This document shows positions 63,640-64,000 of a stretch of DNA of 64,000 bases, piece after piece. Every line of letters starts with the position of its first letter. Within the stretch, counting starts at the first letter, position 1. Origin of the DNA: Ch128b sp964527925 (GTDB taxonomy: Bacteria; Bacteroidota; Ignavibacteria; Ch128b); assembly GCA_964527925.1 (NCBI GenBank), contig CAZGQO010000001.1, positions 503,735 to 567,734 on the forward strand, read 5' to 3'. The position numbers were made by a program, and so were the translations under genes. The notes under the pieces were generated by a model. The model was not told where the DNA came from. It searched no databases and saw nothing but the letters and a program-made list of their open reading frames with translations.

Positions 63640-64000
63640 CTATTTTGTTAATATCATCTTTCTCACTTCGATAAATCTACCAACTTGAAGTTTATAGAAA
63701 TAAACTCCGCTTGTGAGATTACTTGCATCAAAATCCTAAAAATAATTCCCAGCAATTAGGTTTTCATTCACAAGAGTTGCTACCACATTCCCGAGAACAT
63801 CATACACTTTGAGACCGTTGCAAAACTCGTCAGAGTTTTAGTTTTGCAACATAATCGTTTTATCATCTCTTTCTTTGCCGAATTATCAAAGGATTGAACA
63901 GGTTGAATTGCTATATCGTTGTAAAACTCAGGAAAAAGTTAATTTTGCAACGGTCTCAAATTTGTCTATGTTACTCGTGAATTTCATTGTCGTTTTTTCT
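63640..64000 (-). pseudogene. T9SS sorting-domain gene fragment, disrupted (runs off window)
   Basis: The last 60 or so codons read LKVYDVLGNVVATLVNEN, LIAGNYF, in-frame TAG at 63738-63736, then DFDASNLTSGVYFYKLQVG and a true stop at 63640, a type A sorting domain. A 153-base palindromic element sits just before LKVYDVLGN. Beyond it, in the same frame, EKTTMKFTSNIDKF resembles the expected strand before LKVYDV. The rest lies outside the window. Confidence 0.72.
63808..63960. mobile_element. Small inverted-repeat element (MITE-like)
   Basis: Ends are TTTGAGACCGTTGCAAAACT (63808-63827) and its inverse AATTTTGCAACGGTCTCAAA (63941-63960), 19 of 20 bases matching. Each end also folds on itself: GTTGCAAAACT (63817-63827) with AGTTTTGCAAC (63840-63850), and GTTGTAAAACT (63919-63929) with AATTTTGCAAC (63941-63951). 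It is 153 bases long and encodes nothing. No clear target duplication is visible. Confidence 0.7.

Overview
The window looks like chromosomal DNA from an AT-rich member of the Ignavibacteriota (FCB group). The reasons are an intact SprA-type outer-membrane channel of the type IX secretion system (T9SS), several T9SS C-terminal sorting domains of the NYPNPFN...VYDVLGN...SGVYFY type, a DUF374 late acyltransferase inside an lpx cluster, and promoter-like sequences resembling the Bacteroidota pattern (TTG, 19 bases, TAnnTTTG). No tRNA, rRNA, CRISPR array or prophage was seen.

Layout. 1-3074 (minus): a truncated Wzx-type flippase and an asparagine synthase, translationally coupled, probably the edge of a surface-polysaccharide locus. 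3198-14096 (plus): dCMP deaminase, a small membrane protein, a PgpH-type c-di-AMP phosphodiesterase, XerD-like recombinase, M50 protease, an MsbA-like ABC exporter, an O-antigen-ligase-like protein with a beta-propeller inserted in it, a DUF1844 protein, NAD kinase and a secreted thioredoxin-fold protein. 14156-17142 (minus): a decayed T9SS cargo gene. 17448-39838 (minus): a long run with recG, gpsA, plsY, ispD, queA, ppdK, a class I amidotransferase, lpxK, DUF374, lpxB, a small methyltransferase-like membrane protein, an HAD phosphatase, a T9SS cargo, smc, a GH2-like membrane protein and tpiA. 39922-41375 (plus): a seven-helix membrane protein and an alpha/beta hydrolase. 41708-54821: a CHASE2 adenylate cyclase (minus), thioredoxin (plus), the giant sprA gene, a PPP phosphatase, a CoA transferase and alanine dehydrogenase (all minus). 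55552-60852 (plus): an unknown small protein, an mlaE-mlaF-mlaD lipid-transport operon, rpmE, nagB and a GlmU-like nucleotidyltransferase. 60983-64000 (minus): an intact T9SS sialidase-like protein, then a broken outer-membrane protein gene and a broken T9SS gene carrying a small inverted-repeat element.

How it fits together. Much of the window builds the cell envelope: lipid A (lpxB, DUF374, lpxK), LPS core/O-chain export and ligation (MsbA-like, ligase-like), phospholipid (gpsA, plsY), retrograde lipid transport (mla), isoprenoid precursors (ispD), amino sugars (nagB, GlmU-like), and T9SS export (sprA plus cargo). The most unusual items are the ligase with an internal propeller of about 280 residues, a GH2-like protein without its catalytic glutamates that is fused to six membrane helices, three decaying envelope genes (six nonsense mutations between them) beside an intact SprA, a 153-base palindromic element in a T9SS sorting domain, and two copies of a dispersed palindromic intergenic repeat.
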